A stretch of DNA of 64,000 nt from Sphingosinicella flava (GTDB lineage: Bacteria > Pseudomonadota > Alphaproteobacteria > Sphingomonadales > Sphingomonadaceae), in NCBI RefSeq assembly GCF_016025255.1, contig NZ_CP065592.1, positions 1,779,122 to 1,843,121 on the forward strand. The letters run 5' to 3'. The translations under genes were made by a program, and so were the position numbers. Positions 63,671-64,000 of the stretch are shown here, one piece after another. Within the stretch, counting starts at the first letter, position 1, and every line of letters starts with the position of its first letter. Under the pieces are notes generated by a model that was given only the letters and a program-made list of their open reading frames with translations, searched no databases and was not told the DNA's origin.

Positions 63671-63679
63671 GCCGGCGCG

Positions 63680-64000
63680 TCAGAATTTCGGGCCGACAAT
63701 GTCCTTCTGTTTCGGCTTCGGATTTTCCAGCAGGCGCAATATCGCCTCGGCGCGATTGTCGCGACGGGCATAATCGAGCGCGTTATACCCTGCGATCCGG
63801 TCGCTGACCCGGGGATCGGCTCCGGCATCGAGAAGAAAGCGTACCATCGGCAGGTCGCGCCCCTGAACCGCGAGGATGAGCGGCGTCTGACCCCGGCTGT
63901 CCGTGGCGTTCACATTGGCCCGGTGCGCGACCAGGATCTCCGCGCCGCCGATCCAGCCCATTTGCGCGACGAGCGTGAAGGCGGTGTCGCCGCTGCGCGA
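63680..64000 (-). CDS. Ankyrin-repeat protein (partial)
   Basis: The last 106 residues of a gene that enters from the right edge. At least three ankyrin repeats are visible: GDTAFTLVAQMGWIGGAEIL, DSRGQTPLILAVQGRDLPMV and FLLDAGADPRVSDRIAGYNA. A short Lys/Pro tail ends in VGPKF. Such repeats bind other proteins; the start and any signal peptide are outside the window. Confidence 0.9.
   Translation of the reverse strand, partial: SRSGDTAFTLVAQMGWIGGAEILVAHRANVNATDSRGQTPLILAVQGRDLPMVRFLLDAGADPRVSDRIAGYNALDYARRDNRAEAILRLLENPKPKQKDIVGPKF

Noticed and set aside
1-64000. CRISPR arrays, insertion sequences, prophage genes, rRNA operons
   Set aside because: No regularly spaced direct repeats, transposase or phage structural genes, or rRNA sequences were recognised on reading both strands.

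Overview
The window is about 65 percent GC, densely coded and syntenic throughout with the chromosome of an alphaproteobacterium of the order Sphingomonadales (Sphingomonas-like). This rests on the carotenoid genes crtZ, crtB, crtI and crtY, on small protein families typical of the group (DUF1674, DUF6489, DUF3576, DUF1491, MmcB), on the hemC-hemD-Mic60-like cluster, and on the gidA-rsmG-parAB and hemE-ori neighbourhoods. No insertion sequence, prophage, CRISPR array or rRNA operon was seen. It reads as core chromosome with a few lineage-specific inserts.

Layout. 1-24.7 kb: end of an outer-membrane barrel gene, an Atm1-type ABC exporter, recQ coupled to a DUF442 gene, tldD with a DUF924 gene, an ABC ATPase overlapping nadB, polA coupled to a flippase gene, rpe-purH, rsmB, htpX, gpsA-tsaD, then hemC-hemD and a mitofilin-like gene. 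24.7-30.6 kb: carotenoid genes crtZ, crtB, crtI and crtY, plus a papain-fold-like exported protein, a second His-box hydroxylase and a DUF2141 protein. 30.6-46.9 kb: secreted serine protease, tRNA-Gly, CnoX-like thioredoxin, Lon-N protein, ubiH-type hydroxylase, ftsK, lolA, xthA, ribA, yggS, a ThiE-like gene, then DUF3576-leuS-lptE-holA.

47.0-63.7 kb: this is very probably the replication-origin region. Ten genes on the minus strand (hemE, hemJ, rho, terC, DUF6489, mnmE, mnmG, rsmG, parA, parB) and eleven on the plus strand (ppsR, maf, aroE, coaE, dnaQ, hpf, ptsN and four more) point away from a 322-base gap at 56441-56762. The gap has an AT-rich block and DnaA-box-like 9-mers, one identical to the Caulobacter G-box sequence. 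Two parS-like palindromes lie 5 and 7 kb away, beside parA and parB.

Other features: a family of imperfect inverted repeats (REP-like) at four places, one of them inside the rsmB reading frame; a strong hairpin terminator just upstream of xthA; a LexA-like box before mmcB; and very frequent 1-4 base start/stop overlaps, which suggest translational coupling. Most assignments rest on motif recognition and synteny. No database search was run.
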